From Dyella tabacisoli (lineage in GTDB: Bacteria; Pseudomonadota; Gammaproteobacteria; Xanthomonadales; Rhodanobacteraceae), in assembly GCF_003350925.1 (NCBI RefSeq), contig NZ_KZ857178.1:1-45638 (forward strand): a DNA stretch of 45,638 nucleotides. Reading direction: 5' to 3'. Position 1 is the stretch's first letter. Each line of letters starts with the position of its first letter. The notes below the pieces were generated by a model. The model saw only the letters and a program-made list of their open reading frames with translations. It was not told where the DNA came from and did not search any database. Both the position numbers and the translations under genes were made by a program. Positions 18,337-26,346 of the stretch are shown here, in pieces.

Positions 18337-19152
18337 ATGTCACCGACCAACCCACGCGACACCGCGCTGATAACCGGCGCATCCTCCGGCATCGGAGCCA
18401 CCTATGCCGACCGGCTCGCCAGACACGGACACGACCTGGTCTTGGTCGCTCGCGACAAGGCTCGCCTGGAAGCGTTGGCCGAACGCCTCGCGCGCGAGTA
18501 CGAGGTCAAGGTGGATGTACTGCCCGCCGACCTCACCTCGACACAGGACCGCGCTCGGGTCGAACAGCGTCTGCGCGCGGATGTTTCAATCGGCATGCTA
18601 ATCAACAATGCCGGCATGGCCGGTGGCGGCCCTCTTGCCACCGCCGATGCGGATCTGCTGGAGCAGATGATTCAACTCAATGTCGTCGCCCCCACCCGCC
18701 TCACCGGCGCGATTCTGCCGCGACTGCTCGCGCGAGGTCATGGCAGCGTCATCAATATCGCCTCGGTGCTTGCGCTGGCACCGGAGATGTTCGGCGGCAG
18801 CTACAGCGCGACCAAAGCTTATCTGTTGAACTACACCTTGGCGTTGCACAAAGAGGCATCCGCCCAAGGTGTGCGCGTGCAAGCGGTACTGCCCGGCATC
18901 ACCCGCACCGAAATCTGGGCGCGCTCAGGTGGCGATATCAATACCCTGCCGGCGCATATGGTGATGGAAGTCGACGAGATGGTGGATGCCGCCATGGCCG
19001 GTTTTCTACAGGGCGAAGTGGTGACCATCCCCTCTCTGCCGGATACGGCCGACTGGGACGCCTACAATGCCGCGCGCCTGAAACTCGGCCCGAATCTATC
19101 GCGCAACCGCGCCGCTGATCGTTACAAGAGCGACATCGCCGAGGACGCCTGA
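18337..19152 (+). CDS. Short-chain dehydrogenase/reductase
   Basis: A 271-residue classical SDR, an NAD(P)-dependent oxidoreductase. It has ALITGASSGIGATYADRLA (Rossmann dinucleotide loop), DLVLVARDKARL (an arginine after strand 2, which favours NADPH), LINNAGMAGGG, and the active site Ser in INIASVLA with YSATK near 153-157. PGITRT follows the active site. The ATG at 18337 has an AGGAGA site 8-14 bases upstream. The frame opens earlier at 18205 but without such a site. The substrate is not evident. Its stop overlaps the next start by one base, so the two genes are cotranscribed. Confidence 0.92.
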   Translation: MSPTNPRDTALITGASSGIGATYADRLARHGHDLVLVARDKARLEALAERLAREYEVKVDVLPADLTSTQDRARVEQRLRADVSIGMLINNAGMAGGGPLATADADLLEQMIQLNVVAPTRLTGAILPRLLARGHGSVINIASVLALAPEMFGGSYSATKAYLLNYTLALHKEASAQGVRVQAVLPGITRTEIWARSGGDINTLPAHMVMEVDEMVDAAMAGFLQGEVVTIPSLPDTADWDAYNAARLKLGPNLSRNRAADRYKSDIAEDA

Positions 19153-19523
19153 TGCATGTCGATACACCAAGCGATCTTGCCATCTTGAAGACGGAAATTA
19201 TCGATGGCATGCGCAGCTTCATGCATAGCTGCAAAGACGATGATAGCGACGCCGGCTACACCGAGGCCGATATCGGCCAGTGCGCGCAGATCATCGACAG
19301 CTTTCTCCAATCCGTAGCGTCCGTACCCGCTGGAAACCAAGAGCAGATGACGCTTGCCGTCAAACAGGCCGTTCTTGCGCTCAATGTATTGAACGCGCGC
19401 TGCGATCATTGCCTTATCGAGACGGATCAGCGGGAAGGTCTATGCGAGCTGATTATTCGCGCGTGTTCGGATGCCGGGCTGGACGCCGAGGACGACATCA
19501 CTGAAATGTGGCGTGAGTGGTAG
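19152..19523 (+). CDS. Hypothetical protein, SDR-coupled
   Basis: I do not recognise this 123-residue acidic protein. It is predicted soluble and largely helical, with no signal peptide. It contains CDHCLIE in the second half plus isolated cysteines (MHSCKDDD, IGQCAQI, ACSDAG), which could hint at metal or redox sensitivity but form no named motif. The ATG overlaps the SDR stop (TGATG), so it is a real, coupled gene rather than a shadow. It ends in EMWREW, shortly before the structured repeat, copy B. Confidence 0.7.
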   Translation: MHVDTPSDLAILKTEIIDGMRSFMHSCKDDDSDAGYTEADIGQCAQIIDSFLQSVASVPAGNQEQMTLAVKQAVLALNVLNARCDHCLIETDQREGLCELIIRACSDAGLDAEDDITEMWREW

Positions 19524-19570
19524 GGCTGGGCTTTTGCTGTTGTTTTTTTTAGTGGGTGTTAGTGCGAGCT

Positions 19571-19803
19571 GGTTCGCCTGCGGCGGGCTTTCGGACCCCT
19601 GCCGGGGCCCGAGTCACTTTCTCTTGAGTGGCCAAGAGAAAGTAACCAAAGAGAAGGCCACCCCGGTGCGTCGCCCTTCGGGTGCGTGAGGGTCGGCCGG
19701 GCTTTTCGACAGTGCATCCTTGCACTGGCGAAAAGGACTCGGCATCCATGCCGAGTCCCCTGCGGGCCTGATCGTCCGACCCTCACCGACGCACAGGGGC
19801 CCC
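19571..19803 (-). repeat. Structured ~240-bp repeat element, copy B
   Basis: Read on the minus strand, this is the second copy of the element at 169-415. Both begin GGGGCCCC and end near CCGCAGGCGAAC. All four stems are present with changed but compensated bases: P1 GTGAGGGTCGG with CCGACCCTCAC (19686-19696 and 19776-19786), P2 GGACTCGGCAT with ATGCCGAGTCC (19735-19758), P3 around CAGTGCA/TGCACTG, and P4 CTTTCTCTTG with CAAGAGAAAG (19617-19626 and 19633-19642). No protein-coding potential is seen. Confidence 0.8.
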
Positions 19804-19864
19804 AAGATCAAGAGCAAGAGCAAGAGCAAAAACAACGTCAAAAGCTGCCGCTGCGCCGCTTTTG

Positions 19865-19890
19865 CCCCTCCCCTGCTGGCAGGGGGGGAG
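19865..19890. repeat. REP-like GC-rich palindrome
   Basis: A short member of the GC-rich palindrome family: CCCCTCCCCTGC, then TG, then GCAGGGGGGGAG. It follows an A/G-rich run of repeated AAGAGC hexamers at about 19806-19832. Confidence 0.6.
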
Positions 19891-19942
19891 CTATGCGGCG
19901 TGCGTTTCATATGTCGGCGACTGCCTGCAATCGTTGCGGTGA

Positions 19943-20212
19943 GGCTGGGACGACAGGCTGCGATGGAATGCCAGCATCGAAAACATTGAGATTCACGGAC
20001 CATTCGCCAAAGACTTTACCGACGAGACGTTCATTGACGGCACGCGGGTAATCGTCCATCACGACATCTCAAGCCTGCCTTTCGGTCACACCCAAATCAC
20101 CCGTCGAACGGAGATAACCGGTCCCAACGCGAATGCGTTTGGCCCACTGGTCACGGCGGACTTTCCCGATGTATTGCATGCGTTGAAGATCTTGGCGGAG
20201 CATGCCGAGTGA
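19943..20212 (+). pseudogene. 5'-truncated gene remnant, unknown protein
   Basis: An open frame of about 85 codons ends at a TGA (20210-20212) but has no in-frame ATG or GTG. From about 19967 it reads like genuine protein: NASIENIEIHGPFAKDF, DETFIDGTRVIVHHDIS, HTQITRRTEITG, then a helix ending ALKILAEHAE. I cannot assign a family. The bases just upstream (19936-19960) resemble the start of the structured repeat, so the 5' part was probably lost or replaced at a repeat junction. The following 128 bases to 20340 show nothing recognisable. Confidence 0.4.
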
Positions 20213-20340
20213 AGACCAGGCTCGGCCCGTTACACGTGAAATGAAAGTGAGTGAGCATGGAGCCGCGCTCATACCGAAGAAACCTCGGCACAGAGTCGAT
20301 ACACTAAGCGCTCGATCCAACGGATATCTTTCGACTCAGC

Positions 20341-20604
20341 ATGAACGCCCCCAAAGACGCATTTCGACGCTTTCAGGAGGAGCTCGCCGCCCTCGAACAG
20401 ACGACGAAAGCAAGCCCTCCCGCGAACACCGCCGAAGCCAAACTTGAACGGGCTAAGTCGGAATTTCTAGCGTTGCGCAAACGCTATGGATTATCGGTCG
20501 CCGATGTCGTCGCGTTCTTTCCCGAAGAGGAAGGCATCGAGTACTTGATGCAAATCATCGCCAAGAAATCCGAGACCAAGCCGCGCCGCGTGAAGAAACC
20601 TTGA
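20341..20604 (+). CDS. Small hypothetical protein
   Basis: An 87-residue charged protein. Residues 1-40 are helical and rich in Glu, Ala and Lys (FQEELAALEQTTK); the middle, FLALRKRYGLSVADVVAFFPEEEG, is a helix-turn-helix-like segment, and the C-terminus is basic (KSETKPRRVKKP). The 'RKRYGLSVADV' phrase recalls the linker of H-NS-family proteins, but the H-NS DNA-binding motif is missing, so I do not assign it. No convincing ribosome site precedes the ATG. Confidence 0.5.
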   Translation: MNAPKDAFRRFQEELAALEQTTKASPPANTAEAKLERAKSEFLALRKRYGLSVADVVAFFPEEEGIEYLMQIIAKKSETKPRRVKKP

Positions 20605-20621
20605 GGATGCGTTGAAAGCGC

Positions 20622-21515
20622 TCAGCGCTTTGCCATCACTATTTTCAACTGCTGCAGCAACAAAGCAACCGGCGCTTCCAACCGCGGCGGCAGCGCGCGA
20701 TGCACCAGCCATGCGACTACCTGGATCTTGAAGTCGCTCACGCTGAGCACTTTGAGCCGGTCGCGATAAACGCTTGCCGCGAGCAGGTCGGGCGTTACCA
20801 GGCCAATGCCGGCACCGCGCGCAACCAGCGACAATTGCAGATCGGCGCCGAACGCTTCGACACCGACGTCGCAGGGCAGCCCCTGCGCCTCCAGCGCACG
20901 ACGCAGCGCTGATCGCATACCGCAACCGTTCTGACTGAGTACCCAGGGAAAAGCAGCCAAATCTTTCAACCCGACACGTGTACGCAAACCCAGCGTGGGC
21001 GATGCCACGACCTTGATCGCCTGTCGGTTGAACGCGTGCGCGATCAAACCGGCCGGCGACGGGGTGCATTCGGAGAAAACCACGGCGGCAACATCCAGCA
21101 GGCCCTGCTCCACCTGTTCCAGCAGGCTTGACGACCAGCCCGCCGCGATACGCAGGCCAAGCCGAGGGAAACGTTCACGCAAGCAATCGACCGGAACGGT
21201 AAGCGCCATTTCGGCCAGAAACGGTGGCATGCCCAAGCGAAGCTCACCGGACGGCTCGACATCGGCATGCACCAACGCCATCAGGTCGGCCTGCGCATGC
21301 AGCAATTGGCGGCCTTTTTGATAGACCTCGCGCCCGGCCGCGGTGGGCCGCAGCGGTTTGGATTGCCGATCCAGCAACTCTACGCCCAGCAGCAGCTCCA
21401 GACTTTGCACGCGCCGCGTCACCCCCGGCTGGGTGAGGTGCAACGCAGCGGCCGCCTGCACGATGGAGCCGGTGTCGACGACGGCGATAAAGGCGCTGAT
21501 GTCACGCGTATTCAT
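20622..21515 (-). CDS. LysR-family regulator (divergent from MFS transporter)
   Basis: A 297-residue LysR-type regulator. The winged helix-turn-helix occupies residues 1-60 (DISAFIAVVDTGSIVQAAAAL, TQPGVTRRVQSLE, LLDRQSKPLRPTAAG), followed by the substrate-binding domain (GELRLGMPPFLAEM; GAGIGLVTPDLLA). The frame opens at 21554, but I choose the ATG at 21515 because it gives the usual N-terminus and leaves the inverted repeat at 21538-21556 upstream as an operator. It is transcribed away from the MFS gene and probably controls it, a standard LysR arrangement. The inducer is unknown. Confidence 0.9.
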   Translation of the reverse strand: MNTRDISAFIAVVDTGSIVQAAAALHLTQPGVTRRVQSLELLLGVELLDRQSKPLRPTAAGREVYQKGRQLLHAQADLMALVHADVEPSGELRLGMPPFLAEMALTVPVDCLRERFPRLGLRIAAGWSSSLLEQVEQGLLDVAAVVFSECTPSPAGLIAHAFNRQAIKVVASPTLGLRTRVGLKDLAAFPWVLSQNGCGMRSALRRALEAQGLPCDVGVEAFGADLQLSLVARGAGIGLVTPDLLAASVYRDRLKVLSVSDFKIQVVAWLVHRALPPRLEAPVALLLQQLKIVMAKR

Positions 21516-21537
21516 GCGGGCTGCCTGCTCTCGTACT

Positions 21538-21579
21538 TTATGCAAATAATGCATAACAACTATGAATAATATTCAATAG
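21538..21579. promoter_or_regulatory. LysR-type operator candidates between regulator and MFS gene
   Basis: TTATGCA-AATAA-TGCATAA (21538-21556) is a perfect inverted repeat that contains a T-N11-A core, the classical LysR box. Just beside it, CTATGAAT-AAT-ATTCAATAG (21560-21579) is a near-palindrome. Two adjacent half-site pairs between divergent genes match recognition and activation sites of LysR regulators. Confidence 0.6.
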
Positions 21580-21635
21580 TCGCATAGCGTGGATGTATTT
21601 AGCATCGCCAGTCTCCTCGTTGGCAAGGCCCGATC

Positions 21636-22886
21636 ATGCTGTCCCTTTCCCGTCGCCCTCTCGATATCGCGAAAGCGAGCGAGCCTGTTGCACAGCTTAC
21701 GGGGCCACTGACGGCGCTGTTTGCCTTCGCCGTGTGCGTCATCATCGTCAACCTGACGGCGGCACAACCATTGACCGGCCCGGTTGGACGCGCACTGCAC
21801 TTACCGATGTCGATGGCGGGCCTGGTCGCCATGTTGCCCCAGCTCGGCTATGCCATCGGTATGCTTTTTCTAGTGCCGCTGGCCGATCTGCTGGAGAACC
21901 GCCGACTCACGGTAATGACGCTGGCGTGCTGCGCATTGATGCTGGCACTAGCCGCCACTGCACCGACGGCACCCTGGTTTCTGTTGGCGGTTTGCCTTGC
22001 CGGCACCACGTCGTGCGCCATCCAGATTCTGGTGCCGTTGGCGGCGGCCATGGCCCATCCCGACCGGCGCGGCAGCGCCGTCGGCAATGTCATGAGCGGG
22101 GTGATGCTTGGCATTCTCCTTTCGCGCCCGTTCGCCAGCCTGGTGGCCGGCGCATTCGGATGGCGCGTGTTTTACGGCATGCTCGCAGTACTCGATGCGT
22201 TGTTGGCACTAGCGCTATGGCGCTGGCTGCCGTCGCGCCAGCCGGCCGGCGGCAAGACTTATCGTGCGCTGATCGCCTCGTTGTGGATGCTATGGCGACG
22301 CGAAGCCGTGCTGCGTCGCCATGCGTACTCGGCGGCAATCGCCATGGCGGGCTTTAGCGCCTTTTGGACCGGCATTGGTTTACGCCTGGTGCAAATGCCG
22401 TTCTCACTGGACAGTCACGGTGTGGCGTTGTTTGCACTGGCGGGCGTCGCCGGCATCGTCGTTGCCCCGCTGGCCGGAAAAATCGGCGATCGCGGCCATA
22501 GCGCGATCGGCATGCCTGCCTCGCATGTGGTGCTGCTTTGCGGAAGTCTGCTTGCGGGTAGCGCGGGTGCCGGCTGGTTCGGCTTTGATGTCGCCGAACA
22601 TCCGCAACTGGCGTTGAGCCTGCTCGTCGTCGCCGCCATCGCGCTCGACGCGGGCGCCATCGGCGACCAGACCTTGGGTCGACGTGCGATCAATATGCTC
22701 GATCCGACCGCACGCAGCCGCCTGAACGGCCTGTTCGTCGGCGTGTTTTTCGTCGGTGGCGGCCTAGGCGCGGTAGCTGCCGGAACCGCCTGGGCTATCG
22801 CTGGATGGAGCGGGGTTTGCCTGCTTTGCCTGGCCTTCTGCGTGCTGGCATTTATCGGTGATTTGATAGCGCGGCCGATCGAATAG
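21636..22886 (+). CDS. MFS transporter
   Basis: A 416-residue major facilitator with about twelve hydrophobic segments, from LTALFAFAVCVIIVNLTAAQ to VCLLCLAFCVLAFIGDLIA. The loop between segments 2 and 3 (PLADLLENRR) is a variant of the MFS A-motif. The cytoplasmic loop in the middle (RQPAGGKTYRALIASLWML) splits two six-helix halves. The family resembles YnfM/drug-export types, so efflux is likely but the substrate is unknown. It is divergent from a LysR gene with LysR-box-like sites between, so probably substrate-induced. Confidence 0.9.
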   Translation: MLSLSRRPLDIAKASEPVAQLTGPLTALFAFAVCVIIVNLTAAQPLTGPVGRALHLPMSMAGLVAMLPQLGYAIGMLFLVPLADLLENRRLTVMTLACCALMLALAATAPTAPWFLLAVCLAGTTSCAIQILVPLAAAMAHPDRRGSAVGNVMSGVMLGILLSRPFASLVAGAFGWRVFYGMLAVLDALLALALWRWLPSRQPAGGKTYRALIASLWMLWRREAVLRRHAYSAAIAMAGFSAFWTGIGLRLVQMPFSLDSHGVALFALAGVAGIVVAPLAGKIGDRGHSAIGMPASHVVLLCGSLLAGSAGAGWFGFDVAEHPQLALSLLVVAAIALDAGAIGDQTLGRRAINMLDPTARSRLNGLFVGVFFVGGGLGAVAAGTAWAIAGWSGVCLLCLAFCVLAFIGDLIARPIE

Positions 22887-22989
22887 ATCAGAGCATTCCC
22901 GGCAGTCGCACCCCATGCCAACCGGCTCTTGCGCAATGTAGTGGCAATGTCATCGTGCCACGGTGATATTTTGCTCGGAGCGTTCGCGC

Positions 22990-23667
22990 ATGCGTGTCTT
23001 GCTGGTCGAGGATGAACCGGAAATGGCTACGGCGCTGATGACAGCGCTGGCGAAGCACGACATCGTCGTCGATCACGTGCTTAGCTTGACGGCCGCCGAG
23101 CAGGCGCTCGCCATCAAGGTGCACGATGCCGTGTTGCTGGATCGCCAACTGCCCGATGGCGACGGCCTGAGCCTGATCGCAAAACTACGCGCACGCGGCA
23201 TCGACATACCGGTGATCGTGCTGACCGCGCGCGGTCAACTTGGCGACCGCATCGCCGGACTGGACACCGGCGCGGATGACTACCTGGCCAAACCGTTTGC
23301 GGTGGAAGAGGTACTGGCACGCCTGCGCGCCGTGCTGCGCAGGCCAAGTCGCGTGGTGGCCGATGTGATCCGCATCGGCCGGCTCAGCTTCGACCTGACC
23401 CATCGCGAGGCAAGCATCGACGACCGTCCGCTGGAGCTGCCGCGACGCGAGCTGCTGGTGCTGGAAACGCTATTGCGCCGAAGAGGCCGCACCGTACTGC
23501 GCAGCGCGCTGGAGGAGGCGGTTTATAGCTTCGATGACGATGTGCAATCCAATGCTCTGGACACCCACGTTTCGCGCTTGCGCAGCAAACTCGCGCAAGC
23601 TCGTGCCGATATCGAGATTCACGGCATTCGCGGCGTCGGTTACCTACTGCGCGAGGCATCGCGTTGA
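22990..23667 (+). CDS. OmpR-family response regulator
   Basis: A 225-residue two-component response regulator. The receiver domain has acidic Glu7-Asp8-Glu9 (VEDEPEM), the phosphoacceptor Asp51 in AVLLDRQLPDGDG, Thr79 in VLTARGQ and Lys101 in LAKPFAVEEVLARL. The C-terminal OmpR/PhoB winged helix includes LPRRELLVLETLLRRRGRTV and TSRLRSKL-like HVSRLRSKLAQA, ending in the RGVGYLL turn. GGAG lies 11-14 bases before the ATG at 22990; the frame extends upstream to 22963. It overlaps the kinase start by four bases, so the pair is coupled. Confidence 0.94.
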   Translation: MRVLLVEDEPEMATALMTALAKHDIVVDHVLSLTAAEQALAIKVHDAVLLDRQLPDGDGLSLIAKLRARGIDIPVIVLTARGQLGDRIAGLDTGADDYLAKPFAVEEVLARLRAVLRRPSRVVADVIRIGRLSFDLTHREASIDDRPLELPRRELLVLETLLRRRGRTVLRSALEEAVYSFDDDVQSNALDTHVSRLRSKLAQARADIEIHGIRGVGYLLREASR

Positions 23668-25040
23668 AACGTGGCGCGAACTCGCTCCGATGGCGGCTGA
23701 TACGTCGTCTGGTGGCGCTGCAGGCGGCCCTGCTGGCGTTGCTACTGATAATGATCGTCGGCCTGCTGTGGATGAGCGGCTCGATGATGACGCTGGAATC
23801 CGAAGACGATGTTTTCAATGCATTGCGCGAAGCGGTGACCCGTGATGCCGATGGCGGCCTGAGCTTGCGCCCGACCTCGGCGCTGAATCGTCTGCGCACC
23901 GATGTGCCCGATCTGTGGTTTGTCGTCAGGGATGACCACGGACATGTCGTCTCCGAAGGCAGCGTGCCGCCGGAGTACGCGCGCATCGGCGATGCGCTCA
24001 ATGCCATCGGCCAAGGGCGGCTGGGCTGGAATATGGGCGATCCGGCGCGACCGACCGCGCAAGTCAGACGCATCCTGACACCAGCCGGAACCGTCCATGC
24101 CATGACCGGACCCGGTGGCCAGGTACCGCTTTGGCGAGTACTGGTGTCGACCATGCTGGTGCTGGTGGCCTTCATTTTTCCCGCCATTCTCTTGATGGCC
24201 CTGGCAACGCTCGTCGCCACGCCCATTGTCGTGCGGCGCACGATGAAAGGCCTGGATCAAGCCGCCGCCGATGCCGGGCGTATCGACGTCGAACAGCGCG
24301 GCGTGCGCTTGGCGACCACCGACGTGCCGACCGAAGCGATGCCACTGGTCGATGCGGTCAACGCCGCCCTCGGGCGTCTCGACGAAGGCTACGCACGCCA
24401 ACAACGGTTTCTGATGGACGCCGCGCACGAGCTGCGCACACCCATCGCCATTCTGCAGACGCGCCTGGAGGGGGCTGTGGCGAATCCCGAAAACGCGCGC
24501 CTGCTGGAAGATGTTGCACGCCTGGCCAATCTGGCCGAACAAATGCTGGATTTGCAGCGACTCGATCAACAGGCGATCACCTTCGCATCCGTCGATCTGG
24601 TCGCCACGGTGCAGCGCGTGGCCGCCGATCTGGCTCCGCTGGTCATCGCCGCCGGCTATACGATCGCTTTTGAAGCGGACACGGCGCAGATCCTGTTACA
24701 AGCCGATCGCTCCGCACTAGAGCGAGCCCTGGCCAATCTCGTACAAAACGCGATTCAACATGGTGGCCGCCGCGGCACGATCAGCTTGCGTGTGCACAGC
24801 GATCGCACGATTGAAGTCGCTGATGAGGGTGGCGGTGTAGCGCCAGATCACCGCGAACGCATCTTTGAGCCTTTCCACCGTGTGCAGCCACTCGACCGCG
24901 GTGTCGGTCTCGGCCTGCACCTGGTGCGCGAAATAGTGCGCAGGCATGGCGGCCGCATCTCGGTGCACGACGAACCGCTCGGCGGCGCATGTTTCAGATT
25001 GTCGTTTCCGATAGCGGCGCCTGTTGCTCGCTTTTCCTGA
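23664..25040 (+). CDS. Sensor histidine kinase
   Basis: A 458-residue membrane kinase, partner of the OmpR-type regulator. It begins at TTG (23664), which overlaps the regulator stop (TTGA), an unusual start codon but consistent with coupling. Transmembrane segments lie at about 17-36 and 160-185 and bracket a periplasmic sensor of ~120 residues. These are followed by a short HAMP-like linker, the dimerisation helix with His255 in DAAHELRTPIAIL, the N-box LVQNAIQHGG, G1 VADEGGGV and G2 GVGLGLHLVREIV. The signal is not evident; such QseC/TctE-like kinases often sense ions, organic acids or envelope stress. Confidence 0.93.
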   Translation: MKRGANSLRWRLIRRLVALQAALLALLLIMIVGLLWMSGSMMTLESEDDVFNALREAVTRDADGGLSLRPTSALNRLRTDVPDLWFVVRDDHGHVVSEGSVPPEYARIGDALNAIGQGRLGWNMGDPARPTAQVRRILTPAGTVHAMTGPGGQVPLWRVLVSTMLVLVAFIFPAILLMALATLVATPIVVRRTMKGLDQAAADAGRIDVEQRGVRLATTDVPTEAMPLVDAVNAALGRLDEGYARQQRFLMDAAHELRTPIAILQTRLEGAVANPENARLLEDVARLANLAEQMLDLQRLDQQAITFASVDLVATVQRVAADLAPLVIAAGYTIAFEADTAQILLQADRSALERALANLVQNAIQHGGRRGTISLRVHSDRTIEVADEGGGVAPDHRERIFEPFHRVQPLDRGVGLGLHLVREIVRRHGGRISVHDEPLGGACFRLSFPIAAPVARFS

Positions 25041-25138
25041 TAAGAACGGGCACGGCGATCGCTGGGAATAGCGCAGCGCAATGCTCGCGCAATGCTTAGC
25101 TGGAAGATCGGTATCGTCCCCATGCCTACATACCACCG

Positions 25139-25729
25139 ATGACCACAAGCGACCTGATGTACTTTCTCCGCCACTGGTTTGCCGACCCTGCCCGCATTGG
25201 CGCGATCGCACCGTCCAGCGCGGCATTGGCGCAAATGATGACTCGCGAGATCACCTGCCGCTCGGGCCGGGTGATTGAGCTTGGTGCCGGTACCGGCGTT
25301 TTCACACGCGCGTTGCTGGCCCGCGGCGTCCGAGAAGCCAATCTGGTTCTGGTCGAGCAGAATGCGGATTTTGCGTTGCTTCTGCGCACACGCTTTCCGC
25401 AAGCGCGCTTGCTGCGCATCGACGCGATACAGCTCGGCGATTGGGCACGGGTGGAGCCTGGTTGCACCGGCGCGGTCGTCAGCGGCCTGCCGCTGCTCAA
25501 TCTCACGGCTGAGCGGATCATGGCCATTCTCACCGGCGCCTTTGCCTGCCTCACCGAGGACGGTGCGTTTTATCAATTCACTTATGGCCTGGCTTGCCCG
25601 ATACCACGGGCGCTGCTCTTACGCCTGGATCTCGAAGCTACGCGCATAGGCTATGTGGTCCGTAATATGCCACCGGCCGCCGTGTACCGTATCCGTCGCC
25701 GCGGCATGCATGCGCTGGATGTCGCCTGA
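25139..25729 (+). CDS. SAM-dependent methyltransferase (phospholipid N-methyltransferase-like)
   Basis: A 196-residue class I methyltransferase. Motif I is VIELGAGTGVFTRALLARG, and the start FLRHWFADPARIGAIAPSS is characteristic of PmtA-like phospholipid N-methyltransferases and related rRNA-dimethylase-fold proteins. SGLPLLNLT corresponds to motif IV, and the C-terminus (NMPPAAVYRIRR) matches the family tail. Residues 1-12 could form an amphipathic helix. It lies 98 bases after the kinase and may have its own promoter. Phosphatidylethanolamine methylation is the likeliest reaction, but the substrate is inferred from similarity. Confidence 0.8.
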   Translation: MTTSDLMYFLRHWFADPARIGAIAPSSAALAQMMTREITCRSGRVIELGAGTGVFTRALLARGVREANLVLVEQNADFALLLRTRFPQARLLRIDAIQLGDWARVEPGCTGAVVSGLPLLNLTAERIMAILTGAFACLTEDGAFYQFTYGLACPIPRALLLRLDLEATRIGYVVRNMPPAAVYRIRRRGMHALDVA

Positions 25730-25809
25730 CACCGTCACGGTTAAGCCAGGCTGGTTCGATCGGTTCGACCCTGTGTCCAATAAACTGGAGCATCTTCAGG
25801 AGAAGCCAC

Positions 25810-26343
25810 GTGAACCGCACCGATCAGATTCGCCTTATGGCGAAATACAACGCATGGATGAACAGCAAGCTGTACGACGCTGCCATGACTTTGCCGGACG
25901 AGGCATTGAGCGCCGACAAGAAAGCCTTTTTCGGCTCCATTCTCGGCACGCTGAATCACCTCGTCGTAGCAGACAGAATCTGGCTGAGGCGCTTTGCGGC
26001 GCACACCGAAAACTACGCCGCGCTGCAGCCGATACGCGAACTGCCCGCGCTAACCAGCCTTGAACCACTGCCCTTTGCCGACATCCGCAGCCTTGCCGAG
26101 CATCGACAGTTACTCGATCAGGCCATCACCGCATGGGCCCAGTCGGTTCACGACGGCGAACTCGATGCCGTGTTGGCTTATTCAAATACGAAAGGTATCG
26201 CCTCAAAGCGAAACTTCTTCGGCCTTATCCTGCATTTCTTCAATCACCAAACCCACCATCGCGGCCAGGTGACGACCTTGCTTTCTCAAGCCGGCGTCGA
26301 TGTGGGTGCGACCGATTTGCTTGTTCTTATTCCCGAGGCATAG
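25810..26343 (+). CDS. DinB-family protein
   Basis: A 177-residue four-helix-bundle protein of the DinB/YfiT type. The putative metal-binding histidines are His49 in LNHLVVADRIW and the pair in NHQTHHRGQVTTLL. The N-terminus (QIRLMAKYNAWMNSKLYDA) is typical of the subfamily. Members act as metal-dependent thiol transferases or remain uncharacterised; the reaction here is unknown. CAGGAGAAG precedes the ATG, a good ribosome site. The GTG start of the next gene follows its stop by three bases, so the two form a small operon. Confidence 0.9.
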   Translation: MNRTDQIRLMAKYNAWMNSKLYDAAMTLPDEALSADKKAFFGSILGTLNHLVVADRIWLRRFAAHTENYAALQPIRELPALTSLEPLPFADIRSLAEHRQLLDQAITAWAQSVHDGELDAVLAYSNTKGIASKRNFFGLILHFFNHQTHHRGQVTTLLSQAGVDVGATDLLVLIPEA

Positions 26344-26346
26344 CTC

